From the NCBI GenBank assembly GCA_040770625.1, contig JAXGIW010000002.1:124001-188000 (forward strand): DNA of 64,000 nt. Direction: 5' to 3'. Below the pieces are notes generated by a model. The model saw only the letters and a list, made by a program, of their open reading frames with translations. It was not told where the DNA came from and ran no database searches. Below, piece by piece: positions 51,008-59,311 of the stretch; the stretch's first letter is position 1, and every line of letters starts with the position of its first letter. The position numbers were made by a program, and so were the translations under genes. The stretch comes from 58-81 sp012729145. GTDB lineage: Bacteria; Synergistota; Synergistia; Synergistales; Thermovirgaceae.

Positions 51008-51795
51008 TGCCGGTCAGTGATTTCATTCTAGAGACAGAGGCGCTCACGATGCGCTTTGGCGGTCTTGTCGCAGTCAGGGATTTTTCGGTCCGTGTACCCA
51101 GGGGAAGCATTGTCGGGTTAATAGGGCCCAACGGAGCCGGAAAGACGACCTGTTTCAACGTGGTGACGGGTTTCTACAAACCCACTGAAGGGAGGATACT
51201 CTTCAGGGGGGAGGACGTAACGGGCTGGGCTCCTCACAAGGTGTGCTCTGCAGGCATAGCAAGGACCTTCCAGAACATAAGGCTCTTCAGCACTGCCAGC
51301 GTCCTGGAGAACGTAATGGTTGGGGCGAGAGTTCGCCAGAGCACTTCCTGGTGGCACGCCCTTCTAAGTCTTCCATCCTACTGGAAGGAGGAGAGGGAGG
51401 TAAGGGACAAGGCCATGTTCCTGCTCGAGTCCGTGGGACTCCAGAAGCTCGCCGGCGAAGAGTCCGGAGGCCTGCCCTATGGGGCACAGCGGAGGCTGGA
51501 GATAGCAAGGGCCCTTGCTACTGACCCGTCCTTCTTGCTTCTCGACGAGCCCGCTGCCGGGATGAACCCCAACGAGACCCAGGAGCTGATGGGCTTCGTC
51601 AAGGACATCCGGTCCCGGTTCGACCTTACGGTGCTGCTTATAGAGCACGATATGAAGGTGGTAATGGGCATCTGTGAGCATATCTGGGTCCTCGATTACG
51701 GGGTGACCATAGCCGAGGGCAAGCCCGAGGAGATCCAGTCCAACCCCAGGGTCATCGAGGCCTACCTGGGAGAGGAGTTCATCCAAGATGCTTAG
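51007..51795 (+). CDS. livG: Branched-chain amino acid ABC transporter ATP-binding protein LivG
   Basis: ATPase subunit of 262 residues: Walker A GPNGAGKT (40-47), the LivG-type signature LPYGAQRRLEIARAL and Walker B FLLLDEPAAGMNP. Starts on the last base of livM and overlaps livF by eight bases. Confidence 0.95.
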   Translation: MPVSDFILETEALTMRFGGLVAVRDFSVRVPRGSIVGLIGPNGAGKTTCFNVVTGFYKPTEGRILFRGEDVTGWAPHKVCSAGIARTFQNIRLFSTASVLENVMVGARVRQSTSWWHALLSLPSYWKEEREVRDKAMFLLESVGLQKLAGEESGGLPYGAQRRLEIARALATDPSFLLLDEPAAGMNPNETQELMGFVKDIRSRFDLTVLLIEHDMKVVMGICEHIWVLDYGVTIAEGKPEEIQSNPRVIEAYLGEEFIQDA

Positions 51796-52492
51796 TATCA
51801 GAGACCTCAATGTTCATTACGGCGGCATCCACGCCATAAAGGGTATCTCCCTCGAGGTCCCTCAGGGGAAGATAGTCACACTGATAGGGGCCAATGGTGC
51901 CGGCAAGAGCTCCACTCTCCGGACCATTGCTGGCATTGTGAAGAAAAGCAAGGGCTCCATTCAGCTCGATGGGAGGGAGATATCGGGGTTTGCCCCGGAG
52001 GAGATCGTCAAGTCAGGGATAATGATGGCCCCTGAGGGGAGGAAGATCCTCCCCCATCTGACCGTTCTGGAGAACCTTATGCTGGGTGCCTTCAGCAGGA
52101 GCGACTCCGACGGGATAGCCAGGGACCTTGACTGGGTCTACGAGCTCTTCCCGAGGCTCAAGGAGAGGACTTGGCAGAAGGGGGGTACCCTCTCCGGAGG
52201 AGAGCAGCAGATGCTGGCTGTCGGAAGGGCCCTCATGGGGTCTCCCCGTCTTCTGATGCTGGATGAACCTTCTCTGGGTCTGGCGCCCCTTCTTGTCAAG
52301 GAGGTCTTCGATATCATCCAGACCATCAACAGCGAGGGCAAGACGGTCCTCCTGGTGGAACAGAACGCCTATGCCGCCCTGAAGATAGCCGACGCGGCAT
52401 ACGTCCTGGAGGTGGGCAGGATAGTTCTCTCCGGGACAGGAAAAGAACTGCTTGATGATCCAAAGGTCCGGGAAGCCTACCTGGGGGGGTAG
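51788..52492 (+). CDS. livF: Branched-chain amino acid ABC transporter ATP-binding protein LivF
   Basis: Second ATPase, 234 residues: Walker A GANGAGKSS from about residue 34, LSGGEQQMLAVGRAL and LLMLDEPSLGLAP. Ends just before a hairpin and pgsA. All five liv genes needed for import are present in order. Confidence 0.95.
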   Translation: MLSIRDLNVHYGGIHAIKGISLEVPQGKIVTLIGANGAGKSSTLRTIAGIVKKSKGSIQLDGREISGFAPEEIVKSGIMMAPEGRKILPHLTVLENLMLGAFSRSDSDGIARDLDWVYELFPRLKERTWQKGGTLSGGEQQMLAVGRALMGSPRLLMLDEPSLGLAPLLVKEVFDIIQTINSEGKTVLLVEQNAYAALKIADAAYVLEVGRIVLSGTGKELLDDPKVREAYLGG

Positions 52493-52499
52493 GAAAACG

Positions 52500-52526
52500 G
52501 GGGCCCTGAAATAAGACAGGGCCCCT
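52500..52526 (+). repeat. Hairpin between livF and pgsA
   Basis: GGGGCCCTG pairs perfectly with CAGGGCCCC around an eight-base loop; only TT follows. It is terminator-like without a T-run, so a partial terminator or mRNA-processing/stability hairpin is more likely than full termination. Confidence 0.6.
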
Positions 52527-52552
52527 TACGCGGTACTGGAGGTGTATGAGCC

Positions 52553-53095
52553 TTGACCGTATGGAACCTTCCCAACATCCTGAGCCTCTCAAGGGTATTT
52601 CTTGCCCCTCTCGTCATGGTATTCCTTACCCTGAGGGGGCAGTTCGGGAACATTCTCGGACTTCCCTTCGGAGACGTTCTCGCGGGACTTGTATTCACCA
52701 TAGCGGCCCTCACCGATACCTTTGACGGGTACTTCGCCCGGAAGCACGGAATGGTGACCAATCTCGGCAAGCTCATCGATCCCCTTGCCGACAAGATCCT
52801 GGTGATCGCAGCCCTTATTTCTCTTGTGCAGCTTCAGCGATTGCCGGCCTGGATCGTTGTGGTCATCATCTCCAGGGAGTTCTTCGTCACCGGTCTTCGG
52901 ATGGTCGCCGCCTCGGAAGGGGTTGTCATCGCAGCATCCAGGGGAGGCAAGGTGAAGACCGTTACCCAGATCGTGGCGATCCTCCTGGTGATCTTCAACC
53001 TTCCAGGTGGACTGGCCGCCATGTGGGTCGCCATGATAGCCACCCTCTGGTCGGGTATGGACTACCTGGTCGAGGGTAGAAAACTCCTTACCTGA
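52553..53095 (+). CDS. pgsA: CDP-diacylglycerol--glycerol-3-phosphate 3-phosphatidyltransferase
   Basis: Makes phosphatidylglycerophosphate for phosphatidylglycerol. 180 residues with four membrane segments and the CDP-alcohol phosphotransferase signature in DTFDGYFARKHGMVTNLG and KLIDPLADK. TTG start at 52553 with GGAGGTG eight bases upstream; the ATG at 52546 is out of frame. Confidence 0.94.
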   Translation: MTVWNLPNILSLSRVFLAPLVMVFLTLRGQFGNILGLPFGDVLAGLVFTIAALTDTFDGYFARKHGMVTNLGKLIDPLADKILVIAALISLVQLQRLPAWIVVVIISREFFVTGLRMVAASEGVVIAASRGGKVKTVTQIVAILLVIFNLPGGLAAMWVAMIATLWSGMDYLVEGRKLLT

Positions 53096-53155
53096 AGCCC
53101 GGTATAGGGAAATGGACCCTGTCCCCCCGGGTCAAAATGGTCGGATGAAGGGTGC

Positions 53156-53161
53156 TATAAT
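53156..53161 (+). promoter_or_regulatory. Extended -10 element upstream of the tryptophanase-like gene
   Basis: TGCTATAAT (TATAAT at 53156-53161) with no clear -35; the predicted leader is about 80 bases. No tnaC-like leader peptide with Trp codons was found in it. Confidence 0.4.
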
Positions 53162-53242
53162 TAACTGAAGCGAAAGACGAGCCTGGCACCACGAGAGGCA
53201 CCTTCAGCCGAGCCGAAGAAAAGAAGTAGGAGGTCTTGCTAG

Positions 53243-54640
53243 ATGGTTAGGAAGATACAGCCTGAACCTTTCCGTATCAGGATGGTGGAACCTGTCACGG
53301 TACCGGACCAGGCACAGCGGGAGGACGCCCTCAGGAAGGGCCATTTCAATATGTTCGGCCTTACTTCCCGTGACATCTACATCGATCTGCTGACGGACTC
53401 TGGCACAGGGGCAATGAGCAAGCAGCAGTGGGCGGCTCTGATGAGAGGTGATGAAGCCTATGCAGGGGCCGACAGCTTCTTTGCCCTGAAGGATTCCGTC
53501 CGTGAAGTTCTGGGCTTCGAATACGTCATTCCGGCCCACCAGGGGAGGGCTGCCGAGAACATCGCCTTCGGAACCCTCCTGAAGAAAGGCGACATCGTAC
53601 CCTTCAACATGCCCTTTGACACTACCCGGGCCCATATCTTCAACATGGGTGCCGATCCCGTCGACTGCGTCGTTGACGACGCCTTCGATCCTTCCTCTGA
53701 TCACCCCTTCAAGGGTGATGTGGACATCCGGAAGCTTGAGGACACTATCAGGCATTACGGCAAGGACAGGATACCCCTGATAATGGTGACCGTCACCAAC
53801 AACTCCGGTGGAGGCCAGCCGGTAAGCCTGGGTAACCTGAGATCCGTTTCGGCCGTTGCGAAGAGGGAAGGGATCCCCTTCTTCCTTGATGCTGCAAGAA
53901 TGGCGGAGAATGCCCACTTTATCAAGGTAAGGGAGAAGGAGTGCGCCGATATGTCCGTGGCGCAGATCCTGAGGGCCATGATGGACTGCGTCGACGCCAT
54001 AACCGTATCCTGCAAGAAGGACCCCCTGGTCAACATAGGAGGGATGATATGCTGCAGGACCGAGGATATGTACCAGAAGCTCCTCCCTCGGGTCATCCTC
54101 TACGAAGGTTTTGTCACCTACGGCGGGCTGGCGGGCAGGGACCTGGAGGCTCTGGCCCTCGGTCTTCGGGAGATGACCGACGAGCAGTACCTGGCACACC
54201 GTGTGGCCCAGGTGGCCTATCTCGGCGATATCCTGGAGGAGGGCGGGGTCCCCTACGTTAAACCGGCAGGGGGACACGCCATCTTTATCGACGCCGCGGC
54301 ATTCCTCCCCCACATCCCACAGAAACACTACCCGGCGGATGTGCTGGGCATCGAGATATACCGTGAGGCGGCCATAAGGGGGATCGGACTCGGAGCCCTG
54401 GCCTTTGCCACAGAGGACGAGAAGACCGGAGAGATGATGCTTCCCAGGCTTGAGCTCTTTCGTCTGGCCATCAACCGGAGGACCTATACCAACAGCCACA
54501 TCGAGTATGTAGGCGAGTCCATTGTGAATGTCTTCAAGCGCAGGGACAGCATACGCTACGGTCTGAAGGTCACCTACGCACCACCCGTCAAGGGGCTTCA
54601 CCACTTCCTGGCCCACCTTGAGCCTTTCGATCTGAAGTGA
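53243..54640 (+). CDS. Beta-eliminating lyase, tryptophanase-type (tryptophanase/tyrosine phenol-lyase family)
   Basis: PLP lyase of 465 residues, probably splitting tryptophan to indole, pyruvate and ammonia. The fold landmarks LTDSGTGAMS, HQGRAAEN, FLDAARM and the PLP-lysine region CKKDPLVNIGG (258-268) are present. Residues that separate the two enzymes point to tryptophanase: Asp126 (Thr in TPL), Leu383 (Arg in TPL) and His454 (Phe in TPL). VNIGG after the lysine is more TPL-like. The substrate should be treated as likely but unproved. ATG 53243. Confidence 0.88.
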   Translation: MVRKIQPEPFRIRMVEPVTVPDQAQREDALRKGHFNMFGLTSRDIYIDLLTDSGTGAMSKQQWAALMRGDEAYAGADSFFALKDSVREVLGFEYVIPAHQGRAAENIAFGTLLKKGDIVPFNMPFDTTRAHIFNMGADPVDCVVDDAFDPSSDHPFKGDVDIRKLEDTIRHYGKDRIPLIMVTVTNNSGGGQPVSLGNLRSVSAVAKREGIPFFLDAARMAENAHFIKVREKECADMSVAQILRAMMDCVDAITVSCKKDPLVNIGGMICCRTEDMYQKLLPRVILYEGFVTYGGLAGRDLEALALGLREMTDEQYLAHRVAQVAYLGDILEEGGVPYVKPAGGHAIFIDAAAFLPHIPQKHYPADVLGIEIYREAAIRGIGLGALAFATEDEKTGEMMLPRLELFRLAINRRTYTNSHIEYVGESIVNVFKRRDSIRYGLKVTYAPPVKGLHHFLAHLEPFDLK

Positions 54641-54649
54641 CGACCCCTC

Positions 54650-54681
54650 GGGGGGGACGGCCTGGCCGCCCCCCCTTTTTT
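54650..54681 (+). terminator. Terminator after the tryptophanase-like gene
   Basis: Seven G (54650-54656) pair with seven C (54669-54675), with further inner pairing, followed by six T (54676-54681). It lies nine bases past the stop; its last Ts form part of the secA -35. Confidence 0.9.
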
Positions 54682-54708
54682 GACGCCCCTCCCTGCGGGG
54701 AATATAAT
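54680..54708 (+). promoter_or_regulatory. secA promoter, overlapping the upstream terminator
   Basis: TTGACG (54680-54685), exactly 17 bases, TATAAT (54703-54708). The -35 begins with the last two T residues of the terminator tail. Predicted leader about 45 bases. Confidence 0.8.
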
Positions 54709-54760
54709 GTCACTCTGAAAGGAAAACTCCCCGTCCCTGATGCCGATCGAGGTGAACTGA

Positions 54761-57424
54761 ATGTTAGAAGCACTGAAAAAGTCTCTGGGGCTCGACCGGA
54801 ACGAAAGGACCCTGAAACGCTTCGCTTCCGCGGTTTCGAGGATCAACGCCCTGGAACCGTCAATGCAGGCCCTCTCGGATGATGATCTTGCCGACCTGGG
54901 ACCCCTTTTCAGGGAACGAGCAATTGGCGGCGAGTCCCTGGACGAACTGCTACCCGAAGTGTTTGCCGCCGTCCGTGAAGTGTCAGGGAGGACCCTGGGA
55001 CTCCGGCACTTTGATGTCCAGCTCATGGGGGGAATAGCGCTCCACGAGGGCAAGATAGCCGAGATGAAGACCGGCGAGGGCAAGACCCTGGTGGCAACCC
55101 TTGCTGTGGTCCTTAACGCGCTGAAGGGCGAAGGGGTGCACCTGGTGACCGTCAACGACTACCTGGCTCAAAGGGACGCAGAGTGGATGGGGCCCATATA
55201 TAAATTTCTGGGACTCTCCGTGGGAGTGATCTACGCTTTCATGGACCAGGCCGAGAGAGTAGCGGCCTACAAGGCGGACGTCACTTACGGTACCAACAGC
55301 GAGTTCGGTTTCGACTACCTCAGGGACAACATGGCCGTAAGCGCCTCCCAGCTTGTTCAGCGTGAGCACTCTTTCATAATCCTCGACGAGGTGGACTCCA
55401 TTCTTATCGATGAGGCAAGGACCCCCCTGATCATCTCTGGCCCCTCCGAGGACAACGTGGAGGTCTACAGAAAGGCTGACGACGTAGCCAGGAGGCTTCG
55501 CAAGGGTGAGGACTTCGAACTCGAAGAGAAGGAGCGGAACGTGGCCCTTACCGAGGCGGGGATCGCCAGGTGCGAGAAGGTACTTGGTCTGCCCGACCTG
55601 TTCACCGACTACCAGAGATCCGAACTGGGGCACAGGATTGTCCAGGCTCTCAAGGCCCACCACCTCTTCCAGAGAGATGTCCATTACGTAAACAAGGATG
55701 GCGAGATAGTCATCGTCGACGAATTCACAGGAAGGCTGATGTTTGGAAGAAGGTACTCCGACGGGCTTCACCAGGCGATCGAGGCCAAGGAGAGGGTCAG
55801 CGTGGGAAGGGAGAACCAGACCCTGGCCACCATCACTCTTCAGAACTACGTCAGGATGTACAGGAAGGTGGCTGGAATGACGGGGACCGCCGCTACCGAG
55901 GAGGAGGAGTTCAAGGACATATACGGTCTGGAAGTGGTCGTCATTCCCACCCATATGCCTATGATCAGGAAGGACAACCCCGACGTGATATTCCGGACCA
56001 GGCAGGAGAAGTTCGCAGCCGTGGCCGATGATGTGGAAGAGACCCACCGTACGGGTCAGCCCGTCCTGATAGGTACGACTTCCATCGAGAGTTCCGAGAT
56101 CCTTGGAAAGATACTGAAGTCAAGAAGGATCGAACACAGGATCCTGAACGCCAAGTACCATGAAATGGAAGCCCATATAGTCGCCCAGGCCGGAAGGCTT
56201 GGGGCGGTCACCGTTGCGACCAACATGGCGGGTCGTGGAACGGACATAGTCCTCGGTGGCAACCCTCTCTTTCTCGCCAGGGAGGAGGCCCAGAGAAGAG
56301 AAGTTGACCATGCTTCCGACAGGGAAACCTTCGAGGAGATCCTCTCCGAAATGAGGGAGGAGTGTTCCAGGGAGCACGGCGAGGTGGTCAGGCTCGGTGG
56401 TCTCAAGATCATCGGAACCGAACGGCACGAGTCACGAAGGATAGACAACCAGCTCCGGGGGAGGAGTGGACGCCAGGGAGACCCCGGGTGCAGCACCTTC
56501 TACCTCTCTCTCGAGGATGATCTTCTCCGCCTTTTCGGCTCCGACCGGATAAGCGGGTTCATGGAAAAGCTGGGGCTCGAGGAGGGTGAATACATAGAGC
56601 ATGGTCTTCTCACAAAAGCCATAGAGACGGCTCAGAAGCGGGTGGAGGAGTTCCACTTTGACATCCGTCGCCAGCTTCTTATGTATGATAACGTGATGAA
56701 CCAGCAGAGGGAGGCCATTTATCAGGAGCGCAGGAAGATCCTCTCCGAGCCGGACCTTGCCGGGCATGGCCGTCAACTGGTTGAAGATGCCCTTGAAAGC
56801 ATCATCGAGCGCTTCTTCCCCGAAGGGGAGGAACCCCAGCCCCAGGCTGTGGCTGTCTCTCTTAAGGGTGTCTTCTGGCCGGGTATAGAGAGGCACCTTG
56901 AAGGGGTTCAGACCCCGGAGGACCTGGAGGTATCAAGGGCTGCCATAATGGAAGAGGTCTCCCGGAGGCTCGTCCAGAAGCTGGAAGAAATGGGTGCCCT
57001 CAACGCCAGCGAGATGATCAGGTTCCTGCTCCTCAACGTTCTTGATTCGGCCTGGAAGGAGCACCTTCTGGCCATGGACGAACTGCGGAGAGGGATAGGG
57101 CTGAGGGCAATAGGGCAGAAAGATCCCCTTCTTGAATATCAGTTCGAATCCTATAATCTTTTCCAGGAGATGATGGAGAGGGTACGCCTCTCCTTCGCAC
57201 AATATTTTTTCAGGGTTTCCGTGATGTCCGAGGGGTCGGCCCCTGCCAGGCACCGGGATGCCCTGAAAGAGACCAGGGATATTGCACTGCCTGTTCCCGA
57301 CGGTCAGGGAACAGGTCCCGCCAGGCCCCAGCCTGTCAGGAGCGGCGGCAAGATCGGGAGGAACGCACCCTGCCCCTGCGGTAGCGGGAGAAAATACAAG
57401 CACTGTTGCGGAAAGAATGTCTGA
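54761..57424 (+). CDS. secA: Preprotein translocase ATPase SecA
   Basis: Motor driving proteins through SecYEG. 887 residues with Walker A MKTGEGKT (102-109), DEVDSILIDEARTPL, the GTASEEEF-type region (GTAATEEEEF), MAGRGTDI and GRSGRQGDPG. The C-terminal zinc tail CPCGSGRKYKHCCG (871-884) is intact. GAGGTG precedes the ATG. Confidence 0.98.
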   Translation: MLEALKKSLGLDRNERTLKRFASAVSRINALEPSMQALSDDDLADLGPLFRERAIGGESLDELLPEVFAAVREVSGRTLGLRHFDVQLMGGIALHEGKIAEMKTGEGKTLVATLAVVLNALKGEGVHLVTVNDYLAQRDAEWMGPIYKFLGLSVGVIYAFMDQAERVAAYKADVTYGTNSEFGFDYLRDNMAVSASQLVQREHSFIILDEVDSILIDEARTPLIISGPSEDNVEVYRKADDVARRLRKGEDFELEEKERNVALTEAGIARCEKVLGLPDLFTDYQRSELGHRIVQALKAHHLFQRDVHYVNKDGEIVIVDEFTGRLMFGRRYSDGLHQAIEAKERVSVGRENQTLATITLQNYVRMYRKVAGMTGTAATEEEEFKDIYGLEVVVIPTHMPMIRKDNPDVIFRTRQEKFAAVADDVEETHRTGQPVLIGTTSIESSEILGKILKSRRIEHRILNAKYHEMEAHIVAQAGRLGAVTVATNMAGRGTDIVLGGNPLFLAREEAQRREVDHASDRETFEEILSEMREECSREHGEVVRLGGLKIIGTERHESRRIDNQLRGRSGRQGDPGCSTFYLSLEDDLLRLFGSDRISGFMEKLGLEEGEYIEHGLLTKAIETAQKRVEEFHFDIRRQLLMYDNVMNQQREAIYQERRKILSEPDLAGHGRQLVEDALESIIERFFPEGEEPQPQAVAVSLKGVFWPGIERHLEGVQTPEDLEVSRAAIMEEVSRRLVQKLEEMGALNASEMIRFLLLNVLDSAWKEHLLAMDELRRGIGLRAIGQKDPLLEYQFESYNLFQEMMERVRLSFAQYFFRVSVMSEGSAPARHRDALKETRDIALPVPDGQGTGPARPQPVRSGGKIGRNAPCPCGSGRKYKHCCGKNV

Positions 57425-57471
57425 GAACCGAATCTACCGTCCTGTTCCCCGGACGCAAGGGAGTGATACTC

Positions 57472-59292
57472 TTGAGACCGAGATCCTTGTTCCCTGTACT
57501 GGTACTGACCATAATGCTAGTCCTTTGCGGCACCGTCCATGGGCAGGATATTCCGGCCCTTCTCTCCAGGTCCCTGAATGAAGCTCCGTCCCTGGAGGTG
57601 CTTGGTTCCGGTAAAGGTTTCGTGGTCCTGAGAGACATCAGCTACCGTCTTCTTGCCGATGGGAGTACCGAGAGGAACACCATCATCTTCCTGCATGAAG
57701 GAGGAGGTCTCCCGGACAGATGGAGGAATTGGGAGATCGTCGTTCCCGAGGGAGGGGAGGCTTCAGTCACCGAGGCTGCTCTCTACGACCCCGCCAGTCG
57801 CCGGATCCAGTACCCGTTGATCCCGAGGGATAAAGAGAGGAACGGAGTCGAAATGATCGAGGTGAGGCTCCCCAACAACTTTGAGGGTAATATCCTTGCA
57901 CTGTCCTACCGCCAGGTCTTCCCAACGAGGATGAACCTTGAGGACGCTGTCCCCATAGATCTGGATCTTCCCCAATGGGAACAGAGGATCACCCTGACGG
58001 TCCCGTCCGGTGCTGAACCTGTCTGGCTCAGCGAGAATCTTCCCGACCCTCAGGTTAGCAGGGGAGGGGCCGAGGACATCTACACATGGAGCGTGATCAA
58101 CACCCCGGCGTCAGAAGGCTCTTCTCTCTCCCCCGACCGGGGGCGCTGGGTGCTTTTCAGCCTGAGGAAGGGTCTGAGATACTCTCTCTCTGAAGCAGAT
58201 TCTGTCGCCGCTTCCCTGAAAGCCGATCCCCCCTCCCGGGTTGTCTCCATGATGGGAGACCAGGACAGGACAAGGAGTGGGATCAGGATCATGGAGTATA
58301 TGAACGATCCTGACCGCCTGGAAAGGACCCTCCCATCGGATCTCGTCAGAACCCCGGGAAGGATACCAGCCGAAGGCCCCTGGACAGAATGGGAGGCATC
58401 GTTCCTTCTGGGAGAATGGCTGAGAAAGGTCGGATGGGGTGTGGAGATCCTCTGGGATCCCCGTGTTCCCCTCGGAGACCAGTCGCCCGCCACAGTAAGG
58501 GCATGGGAAAGACCGGTCCTTTCGCTAACCCCGCCTACGGGAAAATCCTTCATGTTCGAGATAGGACAAGCCGCCAGACCGGGCTCGACGCCTCCCAGAT
58601 TATGGGGGAGGACAGTCTACTCCCTGGAGGGAAGCTCCCCATCACGAAGGGTACTGCCCGCGGGCGGCCCGGGAGATCACAGGCTTTCGTTTGACTGGAC
58701 CGTTGATGTATCTTCAGACGGAATGGCCACCGGAGAATTGGTGATCACCGCCAGGGGTGCATGGGTCGATACATTACAGCTAAAAGGGTCCATCGAAAAG
58801 GACCAGGTCACAGAGATCCTGGGCTCCTTTTCATGGCCCTCCATCCCCGGATTTTCTTTCGAAGGGGCCCTTATGGAACCGGCAGGAACAGGTTTCAGGA
58901 TCAAGGTTCCCTTGAATGCCCGGATCGCCATACCCGGAGGTGAGGGCCTGCTGCTCAGGATGCCCTCAGTGGTGATGCCCTGGCAAAGTTCCATAGCAGA
59001 GAAAGGAGCGGGAGGGGGTATCCGGTTCCCCTTCGTTTACGAGCAGTCAGTCAGTATAGGGCTCCCTGAAGGATTCGATGTGATGGTCCTGCCGGCGACC
59101 CGACCTTATGAATCAGGAACGGTCAAACTGGAGGAGTCCATGAGGGTCAGGAGAGGACGGACCCTTCTGGCGGAGCAGAAGACCGTCGTCTCAACGGCGA
59201 GATTGGATGAACAGGCCAGGCAGGCCCTGACGAATGCCGTTAGACAGGGCCTGGGTTGGACCGGGACCACAGTACCCATGAAGAAAAGGTGA
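57472..59292 (+). CDS. Exported DUF3857-type protein
   Basis: About 606 residues with a signal peptide (hydrophobic LFPVLVLTIMLVLCGT, cleavage near VHGQD; an LVLC lipobox-like cysteine is possible). The N-terminal half reads as a DUF3857 beta domain (YRLLADGSTERNTII, VEMIEVRLPNN, YRQVFP) and the rest is beta-rich. The TTG at 57472 has AAGGGAG eight bases upstream; the longer frame to 57406 overlaps secA. Biological role unknown. Confidence 0.75.
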   Translation: MRPRSLFPVLVLTIMLVLCGTVHGQDIPALLSRSLNEAPSLEVLGSGKGFVVLRDISYRLLADGSTERNTIIFLHEGGGLPDRWRNWEIVVPEGGEASVTEAALYDPASRRIQYPLIPRDKERNGVEMIEVRLPNNFEGNILALSYRQVFPTRMNLEDAVPIDLDLPQWEQRITLTVPSGAEPVWLSENLPDPQVSRGGAEDIYTWSVINTPASEGSSLSPDRGRWVLFSLRKGLRYSLSEADSVAASLKADPPSRVVSMMGDQDRTRSGIRIMEYMNDPDRLERTLPSDLVRTPGRIPAEGPWTEWEASFLLGEWLRKVGWGVEILWDPRVPLGDQSPATVRAWERPVLSLTPPTGKSFMFEIGQAARPGSTPPRLWGRTVYSLEGSSPSRRVLPAGGPGDHRLSFDWTVDVSSDGMATGELVITARGAWVDTLQLKGSIEKDQVTEILGSFSWPSIPGFSFEGALMEPAGTGFRIKVPLNARIAIPGGEGLLLRMPSVVMPWQSSIAEKGAGGGIRFPFVYEQSVSIGLPEGFDVMVLPATRPYESGTVKLEESMRVRRGRTLLAEQKTVVSTARLDEQARQALTNAVRQGLGWTGTTVPMKKR

Positions 59293-59311
59293 CCGAAAGC
59301 GGGGAGGAGCC

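Noticed and set aside
53096..53242. tnaC-type leader peptide
   Set aside because: Only very short frames without Trp codons are present, so no tryptophan-sensing leader can be supported.
53204..54616. 470-codon minus-strand frame
   Set aside because: Shadow of the tryptophanase-like gene, which has clear family motifs.
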